Shown: in pieces, positions 24,687 to 33,587 of the stretch | Numbering within the stretch: position 1 is the stretch's first letter | How the letters are laid out: every line of letters starts with the position of its first letter | NCBI GenBank assembly: GCA_963743575.1 | Contig: CAVUQC010000007.1 | Span: forward strand, 1,116,001-1,180,000 | Reading direction: 5' to 3' | Source: DASUPK01 sp963743575 | GTDB taxonomy: Bacteria; Actinomycetota; Thermoleophilia; Solirubrobacterales; 70-9 | DNA length: 64,000 nucleotides | Made by a program: the position numbers and the translations under genes | The notes under the pieces: generated by a model | Database searches by the model: none | Seen by the model: only the letters and a program-made list of their open reading frames with translations | Told to the model about the DNA's origin: nothing

Positions 24687-25496
24687 CTACTGAGTCACCT
24701 CGAACTCGAGGAACTCCGCGGGCTCGCCTTCGGAGGTCTGGCCCTCGGTGACCTCCATGCTGCTGGTCAGCGTGCGGAGTGACCCGGCACCCGGCACCTC
24801 CATCTCGTCCATGAGGCGGCCTCCGCCGCCCTTCACCAACGGGCCGACCCGCATGCCGATGGTCCCGGCCCCGTCGCTGATCGAGATGCCCACCCGGCCG
24901 TCCGAGAAGTCGTCTCCACCCGACGCCGAGACGGCATCGCCGAGCAGCACCGTGTCCGCCAGCCGGTCGACGGAGAACTCGGCGCGTGCGGCGAGCGCTC
25001 CGATGACTCGGGCGAGCACAGGCTTCACCATCGCGCCCGGGACCACGGCGATCTCGAGATCCTTCGGAACCGTCGCGGGCTTCCCGTTGTTCCTGGCCTC
25101 AGGCGCGGAATAGCCGAAATGGACGGTGGTCCGGCTGCCCCGTCCGCTGCCGCCGCTGATCTCGAAGTTGTCGGAGAGCGCCGCGATCAGCGGCAGGCCG
25201 AGCCCGAGCGACGCCTCGCCGTCGTTGGCTCTGGGGCGGAAGCCGTGACCCTGGTCCGCCACCTCGACCACGAGCTCACCTTGATTCGGCTCGGCGGTGA
25301 CCTGGAGCGGCCCCGGGTCGCCCTCATACGCGTGCACGACGACGTTGTTGCAGGCCTCGGTCACCACCGTCTTCAGGTCGGCGATCCGCTGTCCGTCGAG
25401 GCCCAGCGCCTCGGCGATTCCCGCGATGGCCTGGCGGACCACGATCACGTTCTCCGCGGTTGCCGGCAGCGTCAGTTCGAGGCCACCATCGCTCAT
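24687..25496 (-). CDS. RsbW/SpoIIAB-like anti-sigma ATPase with C-terminal extension
   Basis: A 269-residue protein. Residues 1-135 form a GHKL ATPase domain: N box TEACNNVVVHAYEG, G1 box DQGHGF, G2 box SLGLGLPLI, and GRGSRTTVHF. Such proteins bind and silence SigB/SigF-type sigma factors and phosphorylate an RsbV antagonist. Residues about 140-269 are an extra domain unlike canonical RsbW (about 145-160 aa): VPGAMVKPVLARVIGALAARAEFSVDRLADTVLLGD and so on, which resembles a second, degenerate GHKL-partner or ligand-binding module. Its ATG overlaps the STAS gene stop by 4 bases. It is the last gene of the polyamine-importer operon. Confidence 0.85.
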   Translation of the reverse strand: MSDGGLELTLPATAENVIVVRQAIAGIAEALGLDGQRIADLKTVVTEACNNVVVHAYEGDPGPLQVTAEPNQGELVVEVADQGHGFRPRANDGEASLGLGLPLIAALSDNFEISGGSGRGSRTTVHFGYSAPEARNNGKPATVPKDLEIAVVPGAMVKPVLARVIGALAARAEFSVDRLADTVLLGDAVSASGGDDFSDGRVGISISDGAGTIGMRVGPLVKGGGGRLMDEMEVPGAGSLRTLTSSMEVTEGQTSEGEPAEFLEFEVTQ

Positions 25497-25894
25497 ACGG
25501 CGGGCTCCCCGGAGCCCGAGGCCTCCGCGAAGGCCTCCTCCCGCCGGGTGTGCACGGGCAATTCGGTCCGCAGACCGGTCACCTCGAGCACGCGATCCAC
25601 CGCCTCGGCGCCGTCGTCATGGACGACCGCGAGGCCGATCCCGGCCTCGCCCGCCCGCCGGCGCCCGTCGAGGATCACTCCGAGAATGGACGAGTCGATG
25701 AACGTGGCTGGGGAAAGGTCGATCACTGTGGCGGTACCTTCGTCGAGGAGGCTGTCAATCCGCCGGCGCAGGGTAGGCGCCGTGCTCAGATCGTGCTCAC
25801 CCGAAATGGTCAGCACGGTCAGGCCTGCATCGTTTCGCTCGAGCGTGAGCTCCCCCGTCCGCACACTGGCGAAACTACCTTGATCCGGGGGCAC
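25493..25894 (-). CDS. STAS-domain anti-sigma-factor antagonist (RsbV-like)
   Basis: A 133-residue STAS protein. It shows LTISGEHDLSTAPTLRRRID and the helix-capping site VIDLSPATFIDSSILGVIL, where one serine of the DSS pair is the residue phosphorylated by RsbW kinases. In the partner-switch model the unphosphorylated form binds the anti-sigma factor and frees the sigma factor. The GTG start directly follows the permease stop (TGA-GTG), so it is translated from the importer operon. The C-terminal 25 residues are Arg/Glu-rich and variable. Confidence 0.88.
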   Translation of the reverse strand: MPPDQGSFASVRTGELTLERNDAGLTVLTISGEHDLSTAPTLRRRIDSLLDEGTATVIDLSPATFIDSSILGVILDGRRRAGEAGIGLAVVHDDGAEAVDRVLEVTGLRTELPVHTRREEAFAEASGSGEPAV

Positions 25895-26767
25895 TCAAAC
25901 CTCCTGCTCAGGACGAACAGAAGCGATGCGATCAGCCCGGCGCTGCTGCCAGACCGTGAATATCATCGCGAACACCGTCGTGGCGAAGAGCATGGTGGCG
26001 ATGATGTAGACCTGAACCGGGATCCCGCGCTGGGCGGCTCCGAAGATGTAGAGGGGGAAAGTCACCTCCGTCCCGGCCGTGAAGTTGGAGACGACGAAGT
26101 CGTCGATCGACAGCGCGAAAGCGAGCAGGGCGCCGGCGATGATCCCGGGCCAGATCAGGGGCAGGGTGATCTTCCGGAAGGTGGTCAGCGGATCGGCGCC
26201 GAGGTCCTGGGCGGCCTCCTCGAGGCTGCGATCGAAGCCGATCAGGCGTGAGCGGACGACGATCACGACGAAGCTGATGCAGAACATGACGTGGGCGATC
26301 AGCAGCGTCGTGAAGCCCAGCTGAAGGCCGTAGATCAGGAACATCGAGAGCAGCGAGGCGCCCAGCACCACCTCGGGCGTCGCCGTCGGGATCACGATCA
26401 GGTAGTTCGAGGCCCGGCGGCCGAAGAAATCGTAGCGGACCAGGGCGAGGGCGATCATGGTCCCGAGGACCGTCGAGATCAGGGTGGCCAGCAGGGCCAG
26501 CCGTAGGCTGAGCAGCAGGGCGTCGGTGAGCTCGGCGATCTGGAACGGGTGAGCCCAGTGGGAGAGCGTGAAGCCCTGCCAGGTGAAGTTGAATTTGCCC
26601 GCCGGATCATTGAACGAGAAGACGATGATCAGGACGATCGGGACCAGCATGTAGGCGATCGCGAGCCCGCCATAGATCACGATCCCGTTTCGCTTCAGCC
26701 ACTTCCACGCGCGGGATCCGGCCGACTCTCGGCGTCGCTGGGGCAGGGTGGCGGCGTGGGCTTCCAT
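25895..26767 (-). CDS. potC: Spermidine/putrescine-type ABC transporter permease (PotC-like)
   Basis: A 290-residue inner-membrane permease with six hydrophobic segments. The ATPase-coupling EAA loop is EEAAQDLGADPLTTFRKITLPLIWPGI, and the segment FALSIDDFVVSNFTAG is typical of PotC/PotI. It pairs with the adjacent PotB-like subunit. The gene ends where the STAS gene begins. The transported substrate is most likely a polyamine, given subunit types and the surrounding amine-metabolism genes, but related transporters carry other cations or 2-aminoethylphosphonate. Confidence 0.88.
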   Translation of the reverse strand: MEAHAATLPQRRRESAGSRAWKWLKRNGIVIYGGLAIAYMLVPIVLIIVFSFNDPAGKFNFTWQGFTLSHWAHPFQIAELTDALLLSLRLALLATLISTVLGTMIALALVRYDFFGRRASNYLIVIPTATPEVVLGASLLSMFLIYGLQLGFTTLLIAHVMFCISFVVIVVRSRLIGFDRSLEEAAQDLGADPLTTFRKITLPLIWPGIIAGALLAFALSIDDFVVSNFTAGTEVTFPLYIFGAAQRGIPVQVYIIATMLFATTVFAMIFTVWQQRRADRIASVRPEQEV

Positions 26768-26769
26768 GG

Positions 26770-27663
26770 CTATTCGATGACGTCGGCGCCGCCGATCTCC
26801 TCGCCCATCAGGGCCTCGGAGCCGGCGATCCGGATGTAGATGAAGACGATTGCGAGCATCACCGCCATCAAGGTGAACGAGAGGGCGGCGGCGGCGGGGT
26901 AGTCGGTCTGCTTCAGATACAGCGACTGGATGACGTTCCCGATCATCGAGTTCTGGGCGCCGCCAAGAAACTGGGCGTTGATGTAGTCGCCAGTCGCGGG
27001 AATGAAGGTGAGCAGCGTTCCGGCCACAACGCCGGGCATCGAGAGCGGCAGCGTCACCCTCAGGAATGCCTGGCGTGATGAGGCATAGAGATCCTTGGCC
27101 GCCTCGACCAGGCTGGTATCGAGCCGCTCCAGGCTGGCATAGATCGGCAGGATCATGAACGGCAGGAAGTTGTAGGTAAGCCCGGCGATTACGGCCCCGC
27201 TGGTTGCGAGTACGCGGCCGTTCTCGGAGACCACGCCAAGGGATTGCAGCGTGTGTACGACGAGCCCGTTGTCAGAGAGGATCGTCTCCCAGGCGAGGGT
27301 CCTGATCAGGTAGGTCGTGAAGAAGGGCGCTATCACGGCCAGCAACATGGCGTTCTTCCAGCGCCCGCCCCTGAACGCGATCGCATAGGCCAGCGGGTAC
27401 GCAATCAGGAAGGCGAGGATCGTCGCAATCGCCGAGTAGCGGAACGCCCTGAAGAACTGGGTGTCGTACGCGCTCAGCGCGTCCGTGTAGTTCGAGAACT
27501 GCCAGTTGAACCGGAAGTCGGGGAAGATCCCGGTGTCGAGCGAGAGCCGGCCCATGAAGTAAAGGGGCACGACGAAGAAGAGGATCAGCCAGAGGATCCC
27601 CGGCCCGAGCAGGAAGTACGGGATCAGACGGCGGCGGAGAGCGACGAGACGCGCGTCACGCAT
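26770..27663 (-). CDS. potB: Spermidine/putrescine-type ABC transporter permease (PotB-like)
   Basis: A 297-residue permease with six hydrophobic segments and the EAA loop VEAAKDLYASSRQAFLRVTLPLSMPGV, followed by TFIPATGDYINAQFLGG, a PotB/PotH-type stretch. The ATG at 27663 is chosen because GGAG lies 6 bases upstream; an upstream GTG at 27678 would add five residues. Two bases separate its stop from the PotC-like start. It forms the membrane channel with PotC. Confidence 0.87.
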   Translation of the reverse strand: MRDARLVALRRRLIPYFLLGPGILWLILFFVVPLYFMGRLSLDTGIFPDFRFNWQFSNYTDALSAYDTQFFRAFRYSAIATILAFLIAYPLAYAIAFRGGRWKNAMLLAVIAPFFTTYLIRTLAWETILSDNGLVVHTLQSLGVVSENGRVLATSGAVIAGLTYNFLPFMILPIYASLERLDTSLVEAAKDLYASSRQAFLRVTLPLSMPGVVAGTLLTFIPATGDYINAQFLGGAQNSMIGNVIQSLYLKQTDYPAAAALSFTLMAVMLAIVFIYIRIAGSEALMGEEIGGADVIE

Positions 27664-27698
27664 CGTGCTCTCCGCCACCGCTCATTCAGACCCTCGGT

Positions 27699-28844
27699 CT
27701 AGCCGTTGAGGACGCCCTCGAACGCCCTCGTCACGTTCTGCTCCTCTTGCCCGGTCAGGTTGGGCTGAGTCGAGCATTTCTTGGTGAAGTCCTCCGTCGG
27801 GAAGATCAGAGGGTCGTTCACCAGGTCCGGGTTGGTGGTCCGGAAGATGTCCTGGACCCCGTCAACCGGAGTGACATAGCTGTTGTAGGCCGCGATCTGC
27901 GCCTGGTTCTTCGGGTCGTAGACGTAGTTCATGAACGCCTCCGCCGCCGTCGGGTTCGGCGCACCAACCGGGATCTCCATGTTGTCCGACCACAGAATGC
28001 AGCCCTCGGTCGGCATTCGGAACTGGATGTCCGGGTTGTCGGCCTGCAGCTGGACAGCGTCACCGGACCAGCCGATGATCGCCGACACGTCGCCGTTCGC
28101 CATGTCGCGGGTGTAGTCGTTGCCCGTGAACCGCCGGATCTGGCCGGAGGACACGGCGGACTTGAGCTTGTCGATCGTGTCAAGCCACTGCTGCTCGGTG
28201 GCCTTGTTCGGGTCGATCCCGTTGGCCTTCATCACGAGCGGCACGGTGTCGCGCAGCTCGGTGAGCATCTCGACCTTGCCCTTGTACTGCGGGTTGAACA
28301 GGTCGTTGATCGAGTGCACGTTCGGGGCCAGCCTCGTGTTGACGATCAGCCCGGTCATGCCGCTCTGCCATGGGACCGAGTAGTTGCGGCCCGGATCGAA
28401 CTGCACGTTCTTCAGGTCCGGGCGGATGTTCTTCTCGACATTCGGGATGCCCGCCTTGTCGAGGTTCTGGACGTAGCCGAGCTGGTGCATCTTCTCGGCC
28501 ATCCAGTCGGTCACCACGATCATGCTGCGGCCTCCCGACTGGCCCTTGGACAGCAGGGGCTGCATCTTGGCGAAGAACTCCTGGTTGTCGTTGACGTCCT
28601 CGATGTAGTTGGTCTGGACTCCGGTGGCCTTGTCGAAGTCCGACACGGTGTTCTTGTCGATGTACAGCGGCCAATTCGAGATCGTCAGGTTGCCGTGGGG
28701 CGGGGGCTGGTATTTCACGGTCTGGACGCTCTCCGACCCGCTGCCGCCCTCGATCCCACCGCCGCCGCACGCGGCCAGGGCGATCGCGGCCGCCAATGCC
28801 CCACCCGCCACGACCAATCCGCGGAATCTCCTCTTGCTCGTCAC
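27699..28844 (-). CDS. potD: Polyamine-type extracellular substrate-binding lipoprotein (PotD-like)
   Basis: A 381-residue lipoprotein. The signal peptide ends in lipobox LAAC followed by a Gly-rich linker. The mature protein has the PotD/PotF fold pattern: LTISNWPLYIDKNTVSDFDKATGVQTNY, DWMAEKMHQLGY, SVPWQSGMTGLIVNT, DVSAIIGWSGDAVQLQ and PTEGCILWSDNMEIP, with aromatic and acidic residues that line polyamine pockets in relatives. GTG at 28844 is chosen because AGGAGG lies 6 bases upstream; a TTG at 28868 without a site would lengthen it. Ligand specificity cannot be fixed by eye. Confidence 0.88.
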   Translation of the reverse strand: MTSKRRFRGLVVAGGALAAAIALAACGGGGIEGGSGSESVQTVKYQPPPHGNLTISNWPLYIDKNTVSDFDKATGVQTNYIEDVNDNQEFFAKMQPLLSKGQSGGRSMIVVTDWMAEKMHQLGYVQNLDKAGIPNVEKNIRPDLKNVQFDPGRNYSVPWQSGMTGLIVNTRLAPNVHSINDLFNPQYKGKVEMLTELRDTVPLVMKANGIDPNKATEQQWLDTIDKLKSAVSSGQIRRFTGNDYTRDMANGDVSAIIGWSGDAVQLQADNPDIQFRMPTEGCILWSDNMEIPVGAPNPTAAEAFMNYVYDPKNQAQIAAYNSYVTPVDGVQDIFRTTNPDLVNDPLIFPTEDFTKKCSTQPNLTGQEEQNVTRAFEGVLNG

Positions 28845-28864
28845 TTGCTTCCTCCTCGGTTCGC

Positions 28865-30004
28865 TCAAGCTGCTTCTGCCTCTGGGACTGCTCCGTTGCC
28901 CGCCGATTCCTTGACCACGTGCATGTGGCTAGGGCTCCAGGAAAGCTTGACGTTCGCGCCCCCGCCCGGAAGGCGTTGACGCTCCGACTCGTCCGTGTTC
29001 GGGACGAGGACGGTCATGCGCACCTCCTCGCTCAGCTTCACGATCAGCTGGGTGGCGGTGCCGAGATAGAGGGAGCTCTCGACCAGGCCCTCGACGGACG
29101 GATCGCCGCTGCCGCCCGAGCCGATCGCGAGCTTCTCCGGCCGCACGACGGCATGGCAACGCTCCCCTACGGAGAAGCCGCCGACGCCGGTGCTCACCTT
29201 GACTCCGCCGTCCAGCTCAACCTCGCCGTGATCGCCGGTCTTGCGGATCACACCTGGCATCAGGTTGGAGACCCCGATGAAGCCGGCGACGAAGGTCGTG
29301 CTGGGGCGGTCGTAGACCTCCTCTGGATCGCCGATCTGCTCGATATGACCGCGGTTCATCACCGCGATCCGATCGGACATGGTCAGCGCCTCCTCCTGGT
29401 CATGGGTGACGTAGACGAAGGTGATCCCGACCTCTCGCTGAATCTTCTTGAGCTCGACCTGCAGTCCCTTGCGCAGCTTCAGGTCGAGCGCGCCGAGGGG
29501 CTCGTCCAGCAGCAGAACGCGCGGCAGGTTGACCAGGGCGCGTGCGAGCGCCACCCGCTGCTGCATCCCTCCCGAGAGCTGCGCCGGGCGGCGATTCGCC
29601 TCCCGGGCCAGTCCCACCCGGTCGAGCTCCTCTCTCACCCGGCGCTCGATCTCATCCTTGTCCGCACCCTTGCGCTTCAGGCCGAAGGCGACGTTGTCCT
29701 TGACGCTCAGGTGGGGAAACAGGGCGTAGCTCTGGAAGACCGTGTTGGTCGGCCGCTTGTGGGGCGGGATGCCGAACATGTCCGCGTCGTCGATCGTGAG
29801 CCGCCCGTCGGTCACGTCCTCGAATCCGGCGATCATCCGCAGCGTCGTCGTCTTGCCGCAACCGCTGGGGCCGAGCATCGTGAAGAACTCGCCCTCGGCG
29901 ATGTCCAGGTCGATGGCGTCTACGGCGGTGAGCTGACCGAAGCGCTTGGTGACTGAGCTGAGGACGACGCAGCGAGCGCCCTGCCTGCCCGCCTCTTCAC
30001 TCAC
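28865..30004 (-). CDS. potA: Polyamine-type ABC transporter ATPase (PotA-like)
   Basis: A 379-residue ATP-binding subunit. Walker A GPSGCGKTTT, Q-loop FQSYALFPHL, signature LSGGMQQRVALARAL, Walker B VLLLDEPLGALD and switch His in VTHDQEEA are intact. A TOBE domain follows from about residue 290 (AVVRPEKLAIG). The GTG start overlaps the UspA stop by 4 bases. This gene heads the transporter part of the operon uspA-potA-potD-potB-potC-STAS-rsbW. Confidence 0.93.
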   Translation of the reverse strand: MSEEAGRQGARCVVLSSVTKRFGQLTAVDAIDLDIAEGEFFTMLGPSGCGKTTTLRMIAGFEDVTDGRLTIDDADMFGIPPHKRPTNTVFQSYALFPHLSVKDNVAFGLKRKGADKDEIERRVREELDRVGLAREANRRPAQLSGGMQQRVALARALVNLPRVLLLDEPLGALDLKLRKGLQVELKKIQREVGITFVYVTHDQEEALTMSDRIAVMNRGHIEQIGDPEEVYDRPSTTFVAGFIGVSNLMPGVIRKTGDHGEVELDGGVKVSTGVGGFSVGERCHAVVRPEKLAIGSGGSGDPSVEGLVESSLYLGTATQLIVKLSEEVRMTVLVPNTDESERQRLPGGGANVKLSWSPSHMHVVKESAGNGAVPEAEAA

Positions 30005-30414
30005 GGCCTGACAACCAGCACCGGAGTCTCGGAGAGCTGAACGAGCTTGTACGGGGTGGACCCGATGATTGCGCCCTTCAGTGGGCTCTCGCCATGGCTC
30101 CCGACGACGATCATCCGCGCCCCGTGCTTCTCGGCTGCCGTGATCAGCGCCTCGTGAGGGTGCTCGTTGATGAGCTCGATCGTGTAGTCGATGCCGGCGG
30201 CCTTGACGATCTCCTCCCCCTCGTGGGTGACCTTCTCGCCGAATTCCTCGACCGCCTTGCGTTGCTCGGGAACTTCGCCGCCGCCGTATCCGCCAGGGGC
30301 GGCCGCGAAGACGATCACCATGGAATCGCCGAGCGCCTTCGCGAAGTCGAGCGCGTGATTGAGCCCGGCCTTCGAGGAGTCCGATCCGTCATAGCCGACA
30401 ATGATCTCGCTCAT
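30001..30414 (-). CDS. Universal stress protein, UspA family
   Basis: A 137-residue cytoplasmic UspA-domain protein. It opens with IIVGYDGSDSSKAGLNHALDFA and contains the ATP-binding signature GSHGESPLKGAIIGST, so it is of the nucleotide-binding type. First gene of the polyamine-importer / sigma-regulator operon, 13 bases behind the APC permease stop and overlapping the PotA-like start. The link to transport suggests a stress- or ATP-responsive role, which is inference. Confidence 0.9.
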   Translation of the reverse strand: MSEIIVGYDGSDSSKAGLNHALDFAKALGDSMVIVFAAAPGGYGGGEVPEQRKAVEEFGEKVTHEGEEIVKAAGIDYTIELINEHPHEALITAAEKHGARMIVVGSHGESPLKGAIIGSTPYKLVQLSETPVLVVRP

Positions 30415-30427
30415 CGATCCACTCCCT

Positions 30428-32005
30428 TCAGTCCGCCATCACGGACGCTTCGCCTTTGACGGTGCCCTCGAGGACGCCGGGGTCGGCAGTCTCCCACTTG
30501 CGCTTGAAGAACTTCGGGTAGACGAAGTTCGCGAACACCATCAGGACGGCGCCGATGAGCAGCCCCCCGATGCCGATGGCGACCGGCGTGCCCACTCCGA
30601 GGAAGCCACCCGAGTAGTTGACGTCGGTGCTCGTCGTCTTGTAGTCGAGGAACGCCTTGACGAAGATGAACGTCAGGATCGCCCCGCCCAGGAAGGGCGC
30701 CACTCCGACCATGACGAAGTTCTTCACGCTCTTGAAGAGCTCCTTGCGGTAGTAGACGACGCATGCGAAGCCGGTGAGCCCGTAGTAGAAGGCGATCTGG
30801 AAGCCGATCGCGGTGATCGAGTCGTTGAGGATGTTCTGGCTGATGTTGATGATGAACAGCGTCCAGACCAGGGAGACGGCGCCCATCACCAGCGTCGAGA
30901 CGTCGGGCGTCAGATAGCGTGGGTGAATCCGGCCGAATGTCTTCGGGATCGCACCGAAGCGCGCCATCGAGAGCGTCGTTCTCGCGGTCGGCAGGATCGT
31001 GGTCTGGGTCGAGGCCGAGGCCGAGGTGAGCACCGCGATGATCAGGATCTTGTCGAGCGGTGAGCCCAGCACGGGGCCGCCGAGCGCGCTGAGCACGTCA
31101 TCGCCGTGGTGCTTCAGGAAGGTGGTCCCCGCGTATGCCTGCGCGGCGACGGTCACGACGAGATAGATCAGCACCAGCAGGATCGTGCTCATCACCGCCG
31201 CTTTGCCGGGGCCGCTGTTGCTGTCCTCCGATTCCTCGTTACAGCAGACGCCGCTGTCCCACCCCCAGTAGATGAACACCCCGAGCAGCATTCCGTCGAT
31301 GAGTGCCTTGAATCCGCCGTGGAGGGTGAATGGGTTGAACCAATCCGCTTGGACCGGGAAGCCGCCGGGGTCGCCGAAGTAGACCTTGGCCAGTGCGACA
31401 GCGGCGAAGAGACCGAGCGCAGCGATCTCGGCGGCGAGCAGGAAGTACTGGGTCCGCGCCGATAGCTCGATGCCGACGTAGCAGATCCAGGTCATCACGA
31501 TGATCCAGACGGCGGCGACGATGCTGACGTCGAGCAGGTTGCTTGCGGCCGCATCGAGTCCGAAGAGCAGGAAGGTGTAGATGCCGGCGATCGCGGCCAG
31601 GGCCGCCATGACGACGACGTCGGCGGCGACGATCGCCCATCCGGTCAGCCAGCCCAGACGCGGTCCCATCGCGCGGGTGACCCAGGTGAAGCTCGTGCCG
31701 CAGTCCGGGTCCGCCCTGTTCATGTAGTAGTAAGCCGCGGCGATCAGCAGCATCGGAATGAACGAGACGATGATCACCGCCGGTGCGTGGAAGCCCATTC
31801 CGTTGACCGCCACGATGAAGCCCAGGGTGGCCGCGAGGCTGTAGCCCGGAGCCGTCGAGGCGACACTGATCACCAGGTTCGAGATGTAGCCGAGCGCCCC
31901 GGTCTTCAGGCCCTTGCCGCCTGCGGCCGAGCCCTCGGGATCGCCTGCCGTAATCGGGACCGCCGCGCTCTCCAAGTTGTCTCCTTCCCCGTGGCAGGCC
32001 GTCAT
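30428..32005 (-). CDS. APC-superfamily amino acid/polyamine permease
   Basis: A 525-residue secondary transporter with about twelve hydrophobic segments. TM1 carries the APC substrate-site turn (LGYISNLVISVASTAPGYSLAATLG), TM6 the GVFIYWGWDSGVCCNEE region. It probably imports an amino acid or amine by H+ or Na+ coupling. It diverges from the aminotransferase gene with a palindrome between them, so the two are likely co-regulated. ATG at 32005 has GGGAGG three bases upstream; a TTG at 31975 has AAGGAGA five bases upstream and is a real alternative. Confidence 0.88.
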   Translation of the reverse strand: MTACHGEGDNLESAAVPITAGDPEGSAAGGKGLKTGALGYISNLVISVASTAPGYSLAATLGFIVAVNGMGFHAPAVIIVSFIPMLLIAAAYYYMNRADPDCGTSFTWVTRAMGPRLGWLTGWAIVAADVVVMAALAAIAGIYTFLLFGLDAAASNLLDVSIVAAVWIIVMTWICYVGIELSARTQYFLLAAEIAALGLFAAVALAKVYFGDPGGFPVQADWFNPFTLHGGFKALIDGMLLGVFIYWGWDSGVCCNEESEDSNSGPGKAAVMSTILLVLIYLVVTVAAQAYAGTTFLKHHGDDVLSALGGPVLGSPLDKILIIAVLTSASASTQTTILPTARTTLSMARFGAIPKTFGRIHPRYLTPDVSTLVMGAVSLVWTLFIINISQNILNDSITAIGFQIAFYYGLTGFACVVYYRKELFKSVKNFVMVGVAPFLGGAILTFIFVKAFLDYKTTSTDVNYSGGFLGVGTPVAIGIGGLLIGAVLMVFANFVYPKFFKRKWETADPGVLEGTVKGEASVMAD

Positions 32006-32082
32006 TGGCCTCCCTGGACGCCCGACCCTAAGAACCACGACGAATCGTCGCAAGGGGCGAAAGCCCTAAAAGTGGATTCCCC

Positions 32083-32103
32083 ACTTGTACAGCTTGTACA
32101 AGT
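32083..32103. promoter_or_regulatory. Palindromic operator candidate between permease and aminotransferase
   Basis: Perfect 8-bp inverted repeat ACTTGTAC-AGCTT-GTACAAGT in the 190-bp divergent promoter region. The TTGTAC half-sites resemble GntR-type operators, but the PucR regulator encoded two genes away is also a candidate. It may control both directions. Confidence 0.6.
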
Positions 32104-32195
32104 CCCTTGAGGCTGATTTCACATCATTCCGCTTGTCTGGCCGCACAGCTCGGGGTAGCTTTGTACGGTGAGGCTAGAGAGACTGGAGGAGAGGG

Positions 32196-33587
32196 ATGGC
32201 AGCCACAAGCGCCACGCAGACCGCCAAAACTGAGGCAAATGCGCTCCAGGAGCAGGCGCAACGCCACCTCTGGATGCACTTCACCCAGATGGGATCGTTC
32301 GGTCCCGACCACGAGGTGCCGATCATCGTGCGCGGCGAGGGGTGCTACGTCTGGGACGACCACGGCAACCGCTATCTCGACGGCCTCTCGGCGCTTTTCT
32401 GCGTCAACTCCGGACACGGACGCAGCGAGCTGGGCGACGCCATGGCGGCGCAGGTCCGCGAGCTCGACTTCATCACCGTGTGGAGCTACGCCCATCCGCG
32501 GGCGATCGAGCTGGCGACACGCATCTCGACCCTGACGCCCGGCGACCTGAACCGGGTCTTCTTCACCAACAGCGGATCCGAGTCGGTCGAGTCGGCCATC
32601 AAGCTGGCGCGGAGCTATCACCGCTCCAAGGGGGATGGCCAGAAGATCAAGCTGGTCGCCCGGGAGATCGCGTACCACGGCACCACCCTCGGCGCGCTCA
32701 GCGCCACCGGGATCCCGGCGCTTCGCAGCCAGTTCGAGCCCCTCGCCCCTGGCGGGGTCCACGTGCCGAATACGAACAGCTACCGCTGGCCCGACGATCG
32801 TGACCCGCTCTGGGCTGCTGACCAGATCGAGGAGCGCATCCTGTTCGAGGGCCCGGAGACCGTCTCGGCCGTGATCCTTGAGCCGCTGCAGAACGCCGGC
32901 GGCTGCATCCCGCCCCAGGAGGGTTACTTCCGGAAGGTCAGGGATATCTGCGACCGCTACGACGTGCTCCTGATCTCCGACGAGGTGATCTGCGCGTGGG
33001 GCCGCCTCGGCCACTACTTCGGCTGCCAGCGCTACGACTACCAGCCGGATATCGTCACCGTGGCCAAGGCGCTGACCTCGGCCTATGTTCCGATGGGCGG
33101 CATGATCGTCTCGGACCGCATCTTCGAGCCCTTCGAGGAGGGCAGCGCGATGTTCGCGCACGGATCCACCTTCGCGGGACACCCCGTCGCGGCCGCCACC
33201 GCGTTGGCGAACCTCGACGTCTTCGAGCGCGAGGATCTCTGCGGCCATGTGCTGGCCAAACAGGACGAGTTCCGGGCCGCCCTCGAGTCCCTCTACGACA
33301 TCCCGATCGTCGGGGACGTGCGCGGCGACGGCTACTTCCTGGCAATCGAGCTCGTCAAGGACAAGGAAACCAAGGAGCACATGGAGGACGAGGACTCCGA
33401 GAAGCTGCTCCGCGGCTACCTCTCCGGCGAGCTCTACAAGCGGGGTCTGATCTGCCGCGCCGACGACCGCGGAGATCCGGTCGTGCAACTCGCGCCCCCG
33501 CTGATCGCCGATACGGAGCAGTTCGAGGAGATCGTCGACGTCCTGCGTCCGGTCCTCGAAGAGGCAGCACGCCGCGTAGGACACTGA
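32196..33587 (+). CDS. Class III PLP aminotransferase (omega-amino acid/putrescine : pyruvate type)
   Basis: A 463-residue aminotransferase of fold-type I class III. It has the FFTNSGSESVESAIKLAR phosphate-binding loop, the Asp region LISDEVICAWGRLG and the PLP lysine in VTVAKALTSAYVPMG. This subgroup moves the terminal amino group of omega-amino acids or diamines (beta-alanine, GABA, putrescine) to pyruvate or 2-oxoglutarate. GGAGGAGAGGG precedes the ATG. Neighbours (APC permease, polyamine importer, alanine and aldehyde dehydrogenases) favour amine catabolism with alanine as product. The PucR gene overlaps its stop by one base. Confidence 0.9.
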   Translation: MAATSATQTAKTEANALQEQAQRHLWMHFTQMGSFGPDHEVPIIVRGEGCYVWDDHGNRYLDGLSALFCVNSGHGRSELGDAMAAQVRELDFITVWSYAHPRAIELATRISTLTPGDLNRVFFTNSGSESVESAIKLARSYHRSKGDGQKIKLVAREIAYHGTTLGALSATGIPALRSQFEPLAPGGVHVPNTNSYRWPDDRDPLWAADQIEERILFEGPETVSAVILEPLQNAGGCIPPQEGYFRKVRDICDRYDVLLISDEVICAWGRLGHYFGCQRYDYQPDIVTVAKALTSAYVPMGGMIVSDRIFEPFEEGSAMFAHGSTFAGHPVAAATALANLDVFEREDLCGHVLAKQDEFRAALESLYDIPIVGDVRGDGYFLAIELVKDKETKEHMEDEDSEKLLRGYLSGELYKRGLICRADDRGDPVVQLAPPLIADTEQFEEIVDVLRPVLEEAARRVGH

